The notes below the pieces were generated by a model that saw nothing but the letters and a program-made list of their open reading frames with translations, did no database searches and was not told the origin of the DNA. DNA of 17,709 nt from Candidatus Aminicenantota bacterium. GTDB taxonomy: Bacteria; Acidobacteriota; Aminicenantia; UBA2199. Location: positions 1 through 17,709 of the forward strand of contig JAGLQA010000393.1 in NCBI GenBank assembly GCA_023137075.1. Reading direction: 5' to 3'. This document shows positions 1 through 6,944 of this stretch, piece by piece; position 1 is the stretch's first letter; each line of letters begins with the position of its first letter. The position numbers were made by a program, and so were the translations under genes.

Positions 1-260
1 ACCCGAAAATTTACAAAGATTATGTGGGGCAATACGAACTTAAACCCGGTTTCATTCTGGAGATTACATCTGAAGATAATAAAATATTCGGCCAGGCGAC
101 CGGCCAACCTAAGTTTGAAATTTTTCCCGAATCAAAGGTGAAGTTTTTCCTGAAAGTCACGGATGCCCAAATAACCTTTATGAAAGATGAGAACGGTAAA
201 TTTACACAATTGATCCTCCACCAGGGTGGCCAGGACATACCGGCAAAGAAGATCAAATAA
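1..260 (+). CDS. C-terminal fragment of a DUF3471-containing protein (probably serine hydrolase/beta-lactamase family)
   Basis: Only the 3' end is in the window; the frame is open from base 3 (P-K-I-Y-K-D-Y-V-G-Q-Y) to TAA at 258-260, so the gene begins upstream and the GTG at 24 is an internal valine. The roughly 85 visible residues have the DUF3471 pattern: YVGQYEL at the start, a TGQPKFEIFPES segment, an FFLKV strand, F-x-x-D-x-x-G-K, then LILHQGGQD near the end. DUF3471 domains usually follow a class C beta-lactamase-like serine hydrolase or a secreted peptidase domain, which cannot be verified here. The fold is a small beta-rich domain of unknown role. The stop overlaps by 8 nt the 3' end of the convergent DUF4097 gene. 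Family assignment is fairly sure; the parent enzyme is inference. Confidence 0.8.
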   Translation, partial: PKIYKDYVGQYELKPGFILEITSEDNKIFGQATGQPKFEIFPESKVKFFLKVTDAQITFMKDENGKFTQLILHQGGQDIPAKKIK

Positions 261-1557
261 ATTCCTCGGGCTCCACTTTCATTTCACCTTCTTCCGGAAC
301 AAAGTTTCTAAAGAAGATATCTCCATAGGTATTAATGATAATTATTTCGGGTCTCCCTTCGCTGCTGCTGACGGAAAGTCTTTGTTGATCTTTTATGATG
401 TTATATTCCACGGCAGTCCGGTTGATAATCTTGCCGTATTCCAGGTTGATATTGAACATCGGACGCACCGCTTCCGGGTAATCCAATAAAATATCGGAGT
501 GTTTATTTTTTATGTTAATCCGGCCGTCTACCCGGTTAAATTTTATATCTAAGTCTCCGTTATTGACGGCGATGTCAAGCACCTTACCCGTAATATCGGA
601 TAGGTCCACATTCCCATAGCTATTTTTTAAAATAAGATTGTCGCATACGATTTTATCACCGTTGATTCGGCAGTTACGTGTTTTTATCCTGACATCTCCG
701 TGAATCCCTTTCATATTCACGGTGTTGTGGCTGTTCTCGATGTTTACACCGTTTTTTATATTGTTCAGCCGGATCCGGGACTGCCTTCCTTTGAAACTAA
801 ATTTTCCGCTGTTATCTACTTCAACCGTACAATAGGCGGCATATTCGATGTCCGTTTCATTCTCAACCCCAGCTATGGAAATCTTCGAATAAGAAGCGTT
901 CAATTTAAGTGACGCGAGACTTCGGGCCGTGAGGGTACTGTGCCGGCAATAAAGGTCTATTGCGTCACTAATATTGGATAGAGAAACCTTTCCGTGGCGG
1001 CTGTGAATTTTTAAATTTGAACCCACATTTTCGACCCGGATATCACCGTAGCGCTGGTTTACGGTAATATTCTTGCCTGTGCCGGTAATCTCGATATTGC
1101 CGTAAGCGTTATAGAGCTTTAATTCAACCTTTTCCGGGACCGTTACCTCGAATAAAAGGCGCACCCGTTTGTAGGGGAATTTCTCTTCAGGTTCGATACC
1201 GATTATAACCTTGCCGTTATCTTCCCTGGTTAAAATCTCTATTTCTTTTCTAATTCTTTTCGCTTTGTCTTTGTTTTTATGATAAACCCGAATGACCGGT
1301 TTTACCGACGTGATATTATTTTCGGCTTTTTTAATAACCACCTCACCGGCCGGGTTCGTGATTTCAAGATACTTAATACCGGTGTATTGGTTTTCCTCCA
1401 CGTAAAAGGGGACCGCGTGTTTCCTGTCTACTAATCCTCTCGGGTTTATCGAGCATTCGTCAAAGAAAAAGATATCCACCTCGCCGGATTCGTAAAGATT
1501 ATATAGCACTCCGAAGGTGATTAAAAGGATTACAATAAAAACCTCTCTTTTTTTCAT
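253..1557 (-). CDS. membrane-anchored DUF4097 beta-solenoid protein
   Basis: 434 residues. A basic N-terminus (MKKRE) and one hydrophobic segment at about residues 6-21 form a signal anchor, so the rest probably lies on the periplasmic/outer face. Residues ~140-415 are a DUF4097-type repeat: short strands each introduced by an aromatic or His plus a small residue and a beta-branched position (Y152-GNI, Y170-GDI, H188-GKV, H206-STL, Y223-SKI, H277-NTV, Y314-GNV, N333-GDL, H353-SDI, Y374-GKI, Y411-GDI), spaced about 18 residues, as expected for coils of a beta-solenoid. No catalytic motif was seen. It is the last gene of the sigma/anti-sigma operon, 3 nt after the small membrane protein gene. 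DUF4097 domains occur with LiaF/PspC-like envelope-stress modules, so an envelope-stress role is inferred. The C-terminus is acidic (EEGEMKVEPEEFI). Confidence 0.85.
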   Translation of the reverse strand: MKKREVFIVILLITFGVLYNLYESGEVDIFFFDECSINPRGLVDRKHAVPFYVEENQYTGIKYLEITNPAGEVVIKKAENNITSVKPVIRVYHKNKDKAKRIRKEIEILTREDNGKVIIGIEPEEKFPYKRVRLLFEVTVPEKVELKLYNAYGNIEITGTGKNITVNQRYGDIRVENVGSNLKIHSRHGKVSLSNISDAIDLYCRHSTLTARSLASLKLNASYSKISIAGVENETDIEYAAYCTVEVDNSGKFSFKGRQSRIRLNNIKNGVNIENSHNTVNMKGIHGDVRIKTRNCRINGDKIVCDNLILKNSYGNVDLSDITGKVLDIAVNNGDLDIKFNRVDGRINIKNKHSDILLDYPEAVRPMFNINLEYGKIINRTAVEYNIIKDQQRLSVSSSEGRPEIIIINTYGDIFFRNFVPEEGEMKVEPEEFI

Positions 1558-1560
1558 CGT

Positions 1561-1752
1561 TTACCCTGATTTTCTGCCCTGGTAATGAAGCCATATATTC
1601 TTGGCGCCGATGGCGATTAGGATCAGGGGCCAGAAATCACCGACAATCTTCCAGATGTCTATGTCCACGCCGAAATTATCCAGCATGAACAACACCCCAA
1701 TAACTAACAATATTAGTCCCCAGAATAGTGGTTCCGGTTTTCGTTTACTCAT
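1561..1752 (-). CDS. small LiaI/LiaF-like transmembrane protein
   Basis: 63 residues with two predicted membrane helices (about 9-24 and 41-54) separated by a short segment with acidic residues (LDNFGVDIDIW). The pattern LFWGLILLVIGVLFML ... FWPLILIAIGAK is typical of the LiaI-LiaF-like (DUF5668-type) transmembrane module found in cell-envelope stress proteins. The ATG overlaps the end of the preceding membrane protein gene by 8 nt and has a strong Shine-Dalgarno sequence (GGAGGAC) just upstream, so it is translated as part of the operon. The module is clearly related to the C-terminal half of the upstream 155-residue protein, which suggests duplication. No enzymatic role is visible; it may be a membrane sensor or partner for the operon's other products, which is inference. 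Confidence 0.82.
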   Translation of the reverse strand: MSKRKPEPLFWGLILLVIGVLFMLDNFGVDIDIWKIVGDFWPLILIAIGAKNIWLHYQGRKSG

Positions 1753-2212
1753 TTTGTCCTCCTTCTTTGCTTCTGGAGTAGGTGTAGATATATTTTGCCC
1801 CGAGTCCGATCAGGATAATCGGCCATAACCTGGCTATATCCCTGTACCTGATAATGTCAAGTTCGGCCAACTGGCAAATCACCCCTATAGCCAGAATGGT
1901 AATGGCCCAGAATAAAGTGACATTTATCACCTTTTCGCCATTTACAATCACCCTATCCCTGGATTTTTTGGCTTCATCGAAACTATCGAATATCTGGTAA
2001 ATATGAAAGCCACCGAGGAGGAGCGAAAAAATGATGACGTCATTTCCCCTTGCTTCCACAATCATCATTATCAAAAAAGCCATGATGAAGATATAGGTAA
2101 TTGCTTTTATTTTATTGCCGACATAGAAAAGACCGACCCCCGGGAACATGGCCGACAGGATGGCGGCCCCCACCGGGTTTTTGTTACTTTTTGCCTGTTG
2201 TTTATTATCCAT
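1745..2212 (-). CDS. multi-pass membrane protein with C-terminal LiaI/LiaF-like module
   Basis: 155 residues. The N-terminal half resembles TM2-like small membrane proteins: NPVGAAILSAMFPGVGLFYVG (residues 12-32), then helices at about 37-52 and 58-75. The C-terminal part (100-143) repeats the LiaI/LiaF-like module: LFWAITILAIGV, a short DI-containing loop, then LWPIILIGLGAKYI. Four or more membrane passes are likely. A GGAGGAC ribosome binding site precedes the ATG, and the start overlaps the anti-sigma gene end by 8 nt, so translational coupling is likely. Position between the anti-sigma factor and the other envelope proteins suggests a membrane sensory or structural role in the same stress response; this is inferred from context. 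No catalytic residues were seen. Confidence 0.82.
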   Translation of the reverse strand: MDNKQQAKSNKNPVGAAILSAMFPGVGLFYVGNKIKAITYIFIMAFLIMMIVEARGNDVIIFSLLLGGFHIYQIFDSFDEAKKSRDRVIVNGEKVINVTLFWAITILAIGVICQLAELDIIRYRDIARLWPIILIGLGAKYIYTYSRSKEGGQNE

Positions 2213-2714
2213 TTTGTCCTCCGTTATTTTCTATGGGATTATCTTTATTTATTCGACTATTTTCAGCGCTTTCTTTTTTAATAAGAGAGTAGAAAAGCAG
2301 GTTTTTCGACTCTTTCAGTCTTTCAAAAAAAGCTTCCGTCTCCACAACGATGGTGCCGATTTGCGATACCACCGAATGCAGCGCCCGGTTGGCTGGGGGA
2401 TAAATATTGGTGAAATAGAAGAGATTGAGAAACAGGATAGCGGTGCCAATCACCGCAGCCACATATTTCAAATAGTAATACTTGCTTTGCTCGTCTTCCC
2501 GGGATTCGTGGATATATAAGAGCCTGTTTTTTAGAAAAAAGGGCACTTCCTCCTCAAGATCGGGAAAAGAATAGATCAGTTCCTCCATTTTCTCTTTTAA
2601 CCGGGTGCAGTTATCACATTGTTCTAAATGAAGAGAAACTTCGCTGCGAACCGCTGCCGGAAGGTCGTTTTCAATATATGCCGACAATAAATCTTCTACT
2701 TTTTTACAATTCAT
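2205..2714 (-). CDS. zinc-finger anti-sigma factor (ZAS-type), membrane anchored
   Basis: 169 residues. The N-terminus carries the anti-sigma zinc-finger pattern: Cys3, then His29-x3-Cys33-x2-Cys36 (HLEQCDNC), the classic HxxxCxxC of zf-HC2/ZAS proteins that bind and hold an ECF sigma factor. One transmembrane helix lies at about residues 84-101, giving a cytoplasmic sigma-binding domain and a short (~65-residue) extracytoplasmic tail rich in charged and Asn residues. The start overlaps the sigma gene by 11 nt, the usual coupling for a sigma/anti-sigma pair. Release of the sigma factor could be by regulated proteolysis or by a conformational change; the sequence does not show which. Identification rests on the motif, the anchor and the position directly after the sigma factor. 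Confidence 0.9.
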   Translation of the reverse strand: MNCKKVEDLLSAYIENDLPAAVRSEVSLHLEQCDNCTRLKEKMEELIYSFPDLEEEVPFFLKNRLLYIHESREDEQSKYYYLKYVAAVIGTAILFLNLFYFTNIYPPANRALHSVVSQIGTIVVETEAFFERLKESKNLLFYSLIKKESAENSRINKDNPIENNGGQNG

Positions 2715-3267
2715 TTAATTTCCCTTCATTTAAAATTATTTTTGCCAGTTTGGCCCTGGCTCTATTAATTCTCGATTTTGTGGTGCCTAAGGGGATATTA
2801 AAATGTTCGGCAATATCCCGGTAGGAATGGTCCTGGATATCCCGCATAATAATCAGTGTTCGCAAGTCCGGCGGCAGCAGCAGTAATTTCCCCCTGAGAT
2901 AATTGATGTCGTTTTTCCTGATAAGCGAATCTTCCGGGGTCTGCTGTTGGCCATGAACCGCTTCGTTACGGATAGTGTCATCCAATTCTACTTTCCTTCT
3001 GGCATTTTTGTTTTTGCGCCAGAAATCGATGCAGTAATTTTTGGAAAGTTTTAAAAGCCAGGAATTAAAGTTCTTTTCTTCTTTGAATTTATCGATATTA
3101 TTGTAGACCTTGATGAAGATGTCCTGGGTGATATCCGACGCGTCTTCCCGGTTTCCCGCGAAGTTCAACGCGAAGTTGTATACTTTTTTAGAGTATCTGT
3201 TTATCATCATAGTCCAGGCCTCACTGTCTCGTTGTTTTAATCGTTCAATTATATCGTTTACGTCCAT
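2704..3267 (-). CDS. ECF-family RNA polymerase sigma factor
   Basis: 187 residues, the normal size for a sigma-70 group 4 (ECF) factor. Region 2 spans about residues 10-88, including region 2.2 ASDITQDIFIKVY (43-55) and the region 2.3/2.4 segment FNSWLLKLSKNYCIDFWRK (67-85). Region 4 (about 125-178) contains the LPPDLRTLIIMRDIQDHSY stretch and a helix-turn-helix, DIAEHFNIPLGTTKSRINRAR (about 151-171). There is no region 1 or 3, as is typical. It heads a five-gene operon with its anti-sigma factor overlapping by 11 nt. A candidate ECF promoter lies just upstream, consistent with autoregulation. The target regulon beyond this operon is unknown. The ATG (3267) was chosen because the protein begins at the normal ECF N-terminus. 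Confidence 0.93.
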   Translation of the reverse strand: MDVNDIIERLKQRDSEAWTMMINRYSKKVYNFALNFAGNREDASDITQDIFIKVYNNIDKFKEEKNFNSWLLKLSKNYCIDFWRKNKNARRKVELDDTIRNEAVHGQQQTPEDSLIRKNDINYLRGKLLLLPPDLRTLIIMRDIQDHSYRDIAEHFNIPLGTTKSRINRARAKLAKIILNEGKLNEL

Positions 3268-3292
3268 ATTTTGCGTTTATCATACCATTAAA

Positions 3293-3319
3293 AACGAAGG
3301 GATTCCAATAAAAGTTCCA
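3293..3319 (-). promoter_or_regulatory. candidate ECF-type autoregulatory promoter
   Basis: Reading the minus strand upstream of the sigma gene, TGGAAC (3314-3319) is followed after exactly 17 nt by CGTT (3293-3296). This is the classic ECF layout (an AAC-containing -35 and a CGT-containing -10). A weaker housekeeping-type pair, TTGGAA ... TATGAT (TATGAT at 3279-3284, 18-nt spacing), overlaps it, so basal plus inducible transcription is possible. The site assignment is by eye. Confidence 0.5.
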
Positions 3320-3351
3320 TTAAAAAAAAAATTCCCCCACTCCCCGGATAC

Positions 3352-5640
3352 CTAAGTCTTGATATTGATAAAAAGGTAGAATGATACGGCGGTAAAAATA
3401 AAAAGAGGTGCGAAGGCTGATATAAAGGGAGATAATATCGACGCGGAGCCTAAGGCGCTGAATACGGCAAAAACAAACCAGAAGACCATGGATATTGCGA
3501 CAGCCATACCGATACCGAACAGCGTGCCCCTGCTTCCCATAATAAAAGAGAAGGGGATGGCAATGAGCACCATGATTAAGCTTGAAAAGGGGAAGGCGTA
3601 TTTGTAATACAACCGGGCCTCGTATCTTGCGGTTTCGGACCTGTTTATCTTCAGGTAGGCCACATATTCCTTCAATGCCTTGATATTCATATATTGGGAA
3701 GAAGCGACTTTTATCGTAAAAAGATCTTCTCCTTCCTCGATCCACATCTTTTTTCGTTCAAAGGAGTTGAAACTCGTGGGATAATTATTTTCATAATCCC
3801 TCTCAAAACCGTTTTCAAGAACCAACTCATTCAAGCCGGCCCAACCCGCGGATTTGGCTGAGATTCTTTTCGTTACTAAGAATTGGTCATCCATATAGAT
3901 GATGTTGAAATTGTTAATTTTATTCGTTCTTTTGTCAATGAAATTACAAAAATAGATTTCGTTATTATTGCCTAAATCCCAGTATTTCGTTTCCTTCCTT
4001 TCGGTGCGCACCTCCCGGTTATGAATCACATTCAAAATCTCCCTGGTTTTTTTGTTAGCCGCCGGCGTAATGTTTTCCTGGATTAAAAAAAACACTAAGG
4101 AAATGAGAATCCCTATGACGATCGCGGGCAATGATAGTCTGTACAGGCTGATACCACTCACTTTTACCGCGATTATCTCGTTGTTTTTGCTCATCAGCGA
4201 GAAGGTCAATAAAACAGCGGTTAATATAGAAACCGGGAAAATAAAACTGAGAATTTCGGGAGTATTATAAAATATATATTTAAATAAATAGGAGAATGCC
4301 ACATTATTCTGGAATATATCATCGACCAGTTCAACCATATCGATGATATAAAAGACCGACAATAGGGACGTAAAAATCAGCAAAAAGGAAAACAATATCT
4401 TTTTTACGACGTAAAAATCGATCAGTTTAAAAACCCGGAATTTTAACCTCCTGACTTTAAGAATAAAAAATATTTTTCCCCCATCTCTGAAATAGCAAGT
4501 AATCCTTTTTTTTATTCTATCAAAAAAATCAAATACTTTATTCCAATTGATGGTCTTCTCTTTCGATGTATAATAGTACAGAATTATCCCCAAAATGAAT
4601 AATAATATCACCGCTCCCCACATCCCCCAGAAGGGTGACAAAATACCTTTTCGCACCAGGTTCTCCGATACCACCGACGTTGTATAATAGGTAAAAATGA
4701 TGCCCAAAGAGATCGTAAACCCGCTGATCTTTCCGCCTTTTTTTGTCGATATCCCTAAGGACAATGCCAGTAATCCTAAAGCGATACTGGCAATGGGAAG
4801 AGAAAATTTCCGGTGAAATTCGATCATTAAATCCACTTTTCCCGGTTCCTCTTTCATCTTTTCCAGGAGCTTCGGGAATATGAGCTGTTTACTTCTCCGG
4901 GTCTGTTTTATTTCGATAAAATCGCGAATCTCCTCTTTTAAATATTTGTAGGTCGTGACTTCATAACTTTTTTCCGGGTCACTTTTTTTATAGCGGTGCA
5001 CCAGGACGTCTGTCAACAGGATATAACCGTCTTTCATGTTTTTGCCCTGGAGAAATTTACCCCTTTTCGCCAGGATTATCGTGTCGCTGTCACCCTTTTT
5101 CCTGGAATAAATAAAGACATCTTTCCACTCGTTGGTGCGGCTGTCGATATCGTTAAAATAGAGGGTATAAAAGTTGAATTTCCGATAAAAGTCTCCGGGT
5201 TTAATCTCCGATACATTCCGTTTTAAATAGACCTGGGTCATGAGCTTGCTTAACCTGAAGTTGGCTTCAGGCGCCATATACATGATTAACCAGCTTGAGA
5301 AAAGCCAGGCAATCACGGAAAAAACCAGGACCGGTTTCAAAATCCTGAAATTATTGACCCCCATGGTCCTGAAGGCAATAATCTCGGAATCGGTACTCAT
5401 CCGGCTCAGGCCGACCAGGACACCCATCAGGGTTGCCATGGGAATCGTAAAGGCCAGGAAATCGGGAAGAAGGTAAATCAATATTTTGATAATAGTCAGG
5501 GTAGATGCCTCTTTTTCGATGAGGGGGCGGGATAATACAAATATCATATTGATCAACAGTGTGGTGGTGTATACCAGGAGGCCCAGGGCAAAGGGCGGGG
5601 CAATTTCTTTCAGTAGATACCGGTCAAAGGATTTGAACAT
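3352..5640 (-). CDS. fused LptF-LptG lipopolysaccharide export permease
   Basis: 762 residues, about twice the usual YjgP/YjgQ permease length, because two permease units are joined. The first unit (1-~360) starts FDRYLLKEIAPPFALG, has helices at about 18-36, 50-78 and 100-122, a soluble beta-jellyroll-like middle (~125-270), and helices at about 278-297, 304-324 and 337-357. The second unit (~401-762) restarts with FKLIDFYVVKKILFSFLL and repeats the plan: helices at about 412-433, 460-483, 500-520, soluble part ~522-675, helices at about 680-700, 705-730 and 735-758. Both carry the coupling-helix signature (SRMSTDSEIIAFRTMGVN, residues 79-96; SLMSKNNEIIAVKVSGIS, residues 481-498). LptF and LptG normally form a heterodimer with the ATPase LptB to extract LPS from the inner membrane. 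Here one chain would supply both halves. No lptA, lptB or lptC is nearby. The ATG at 5640 lies 5 nt after a -10 box. Confidence 0.9.
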   Translation of the reverse strand: MFKSFDRYLLKEIAPPFALGLLVYTTTLLINMIFVLSRPLIEKEASTLTIIKILIYLLPDFLAFTIPMATLMGVLVGLSRMSTDSEIIAFRTMGVNNFRILKPVLVFSVIAWLFSSWLIMYMAPEANFRLSKLMTQVYLKRNVSEIKPGDFYRKFNFYTLYFNDIDSRTNEWKDVFIYSRKKGDSDTIILAKRGKFLQGKNMKDGYILLTDVLVHRYKKSDPEKSYEVTTYKYLKEEIRDFIEIKQTRRSKQLIFPKLLEKMKEEPGKVDLMIEFHRKFSLPIASIALGLLALSLGISTKKGGKISGFTISLGIIFTYYTTSVVSENLVRKGILSPFWGMWGAVILLFILGIILYYYTSKEKTINWNKVFDFFDRIKKRITCYFRDGGKIFFILKVRRLKFRVFKLIDFYVVKKILFSFLLIFTSLLSVFYIIDMVELVDDIFQNNVAFSYLFKYIFYNTPEILSFIFPVSILTAVLLTFSLMSKNNEIIAVKVSGISLYRLSLPAIVIGILISLVFFLIQENITPAANKKTREILNVIHNREVRTERKETKYWDLGNNNEIYFCNFIDKRTNKINNFNIIYMDDQFLVTKRISAKSAGWAGLNELVLENGFERDYENNYPTSFNSFERKKMWIEEGEDLFTIKVASSQYMNIKALKEYVAYLKINRSETARYEARLYYKYAFPFSSLIMVLIAIPFSFIMGSRGTLFGIGMAVAISMVFWFVFAVFSALGSASILSPFISAFAPLFIFTAVSFYLFINIKT

Positions 5641-5645
5641 GGTTT

Positions 5646-5674
5646 CTTATATCACAAACAAATAGTTTTTTCAA
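5646..5674 (-). promoter_or_regulatory. candidate sigma-70 promoter for the LptFG gene
   Basis: On the minus strand, TTGAAA (5669-5674), a 17-nt spacer and TATAAG (5646-5651) form a good housekeeping promoter. Only five bases separate the -10 box from the ATG at 5640, so transcription would start at or within the start codon and the mRNA would have essentially no leader. No Shine-Dalgarno sequence is seen in front of the ATG. Confidence 0.55.
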
Positions 5675-5676
5675 TC

Positions 5677-5705
5677 TTGTCTTTTGAATCCATACCGGTT
5701 ATAAT
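5677..5705 (+). promoter_or_regulatory. candidate sigma-70 promoter for the exported amidotransferase-like gene
   Basis: TTGTCT (5677-5682), a 17-nt spacer and a perfect TATAAT (5700-5705) precede the gene. The -35 box sits 2 nt from the -35 box of the divergent LptFG promoter, a back-to-back arrangement. A GGAGGT ribosome binding site (5727-5732) follows, 3 nt before the ATG. Confidence 0.6.
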
Positions 5706-5735
5706 GAAATCCGACAAAAAAGTTCCGGAGGTAAC

Positions 5736-6845
5736 ATGAAATATTTTAAAGCCACTGTTATGTTTATGATCTTCGTAGTATTTTTCTCTTTTGCATTGAA
5801 TGCGAATTCTTTGAATGAAGTAGAGAGAAAAATAATCGCCATGTGCCGGCCCCAGGTCGGCCAGATCAAGAACATCGAACAATTGTATGAAAAAGATATC
5901 ATCATGTTGGACCGGATACAATTGATCTGCCTATACCACGAAGATGAGTTGACCGACTATAAACCGGCCCATGAATATGTGACGGAAAACGAACTGACCT
6001 GGGTTGGATTTAAAAAAATAACAGGCAGCGTCAAGCCAACGTATCTATTTAGAGAAAATAAATGGACACCCCAATTTAAGGAAATATTCGACAATACGGA
6101 CGGTATCATTTTTACCGGTGGAGCGGATATGCCGCCGGCTATTTACGGAGAGGAGAATAACCTGCTGACCACTGCGTCTACACCGGTCCGTAGTTTTTAC
6201 GAGCTCTCCTTTTTATTTCACCTGGTCGGCGGCAGCCGGAATCCCGGGTTTGTCCCCTTTTTAGAAGCAAAGAACAATTACCCGGTCTTGACCTTTTGTC
6301 TCGGTATTCAGACCCTGAATGTGGCGGCAGGCGGAACCTTAATCCAGGATATTCCCTCCCGGGTGTACGGCCTGGAAACCATGGAGCAGGCCCTCAAGTT
6401 GGGAGAGGACCGGGTTCACAGTTCCACTTATATACGGCGCCTGAATCCGGCAGAAAAAAATTTAGCGCCTGCTTTTCACAGGATAAAGTTCAAGAAAAAT
6501 TCGATTTTTGTTAAACGGATGGGCATGAAAAGCTCGGCCACTCCGTTCGTGTTGACGTCTCACCACCAGGCAATTAAAAAATTAGGCAAAGGTTTACTGG
6601 TTATTGCGACATCGATGGATGGGAAGATTGTGGAGGCTGTCACACATAAAACCTATAAAAATGTTTTAGGTGTTCAGTTCCATCCCGAGCCCTATATACT
6701 GTATCAAAAAGGTAAATATTATAAAAAAAAACCCGGAGATAAATTGGATTTTAACGTGAGGATTTTTCTAAAGAGCCATCCGCCTGCGCTGGAATTCCAC
6801 CGGAATTTATGGTCGTGGTTCTCCGAATCCCTACAGGGAAGGTAA
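5736..6845 (+). CDS. exported class I glutamine amidotransferase-like hydrolase (peptidase C26 family)
   Basis: 369 residues. The N-terminus is a signal peptide: basic MKYFK, a hydrophobic core to about residue 21, and a likely cleavage near LNA-NS (~24/25). The mature part has the C26/gamma-glutamyl-gamma-aminobutyrate hydrolase layout: DGIIFTGGADMPP (122-134), the nucleophile elbow TFCLGIQ with Cys188, VLTSHHQAI (272-280), and the His-Glu pair FHPEP (His316, Glu318). The Cys-His-Glu triad is therefore intact. Cytoplasmic relatives such as PuuD hydrolyse gamma-glutamyl amides; the substrate here is unknown, and export points to a periplasmic or extracellular gamma-glutamyl compound. It is monocistronic, divergent from LptFG, with its own promoter and ribosome binding site. 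It is longer than typical members (~250), with an insertion between the TGG motif and the Cys elbow (~135-182). Confidence 0.82.
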   Translation: MKYFKATVMFMIFVVFFSFALNANSLNEVERKIIAMCRPQVGQIKNIEQLYEKDIIMLDRIQLICLYHEDELTDYKPAHEYVTENELTWVGFKKITGSVKPTYLFRENKWTPQFKEIFDNTDGIIFTGGADMPPAIYGEENNLLTTASTPVRSFYELSFLFHLVGGSRNPGFVPFLEAKNNYPVLTFCLGIQTLNVAAGGTLIQDIPSRVYGLETMEQALKLGEDRVHSSTYIRRLNPAEKNLAPAFHRIKFKKNSIFVKRMGMKSSATPFVLTSHHQAIKKLGKGLLVIATSMDGKIVEAVTHKTYKNVLGVQFHPEPYILYQKGKYYKKKPGDKLDFNVRIFLKSHPPALEFHRNLWSWFSESLQGR

Positions 6846-6884
6846 ACATTCCCTTGTTTTTTGGGGCTTTTTCCTGAAATTCAT

Positions 6885-6913
6885 TTGCTTTTTATCAAAA
6901 AATTCTTTATAAT
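6885..6913 (+). promoter_or_regulatory. candidate promoter for nusA-infB-ylxP
   Basis: A perfect TATAAT (6908-6913) is preceded at 17 nt by TTGCTT (6885-6890), a weak -35. The transcript would have a leader of about 25 nt containing GAGG (6931-6934), 10 nt before the nusA ATG. The -10 is convincing, the -35 less so. Confidence 0.45.
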
Positions 6914-6944
6914 TATCTTTAAAAAAAAATGAGGAATATAAAAT

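Noticed and set aside
2148..2519. 123-codon plus-strand open frame over the anti-sigma gene
   Set aside because: It is a shadow frame. The minus strand has motif-supported, tightly coupled genes with ribosome binding sites.
3320..3351. T-run after G-rich sequence at the end of the LptFG gene (minus strand) as a terminator
   Set aside because: No stem-loop can be drawn before the T-run, so the terminator call was not made.
3320..3745. 141-codon minus-strand frame within the 3' end of the LptFG gene
   Set aside because: It lies in a different frame on the same strand, with no family resemblance, and the LptG domain is continuous through it.
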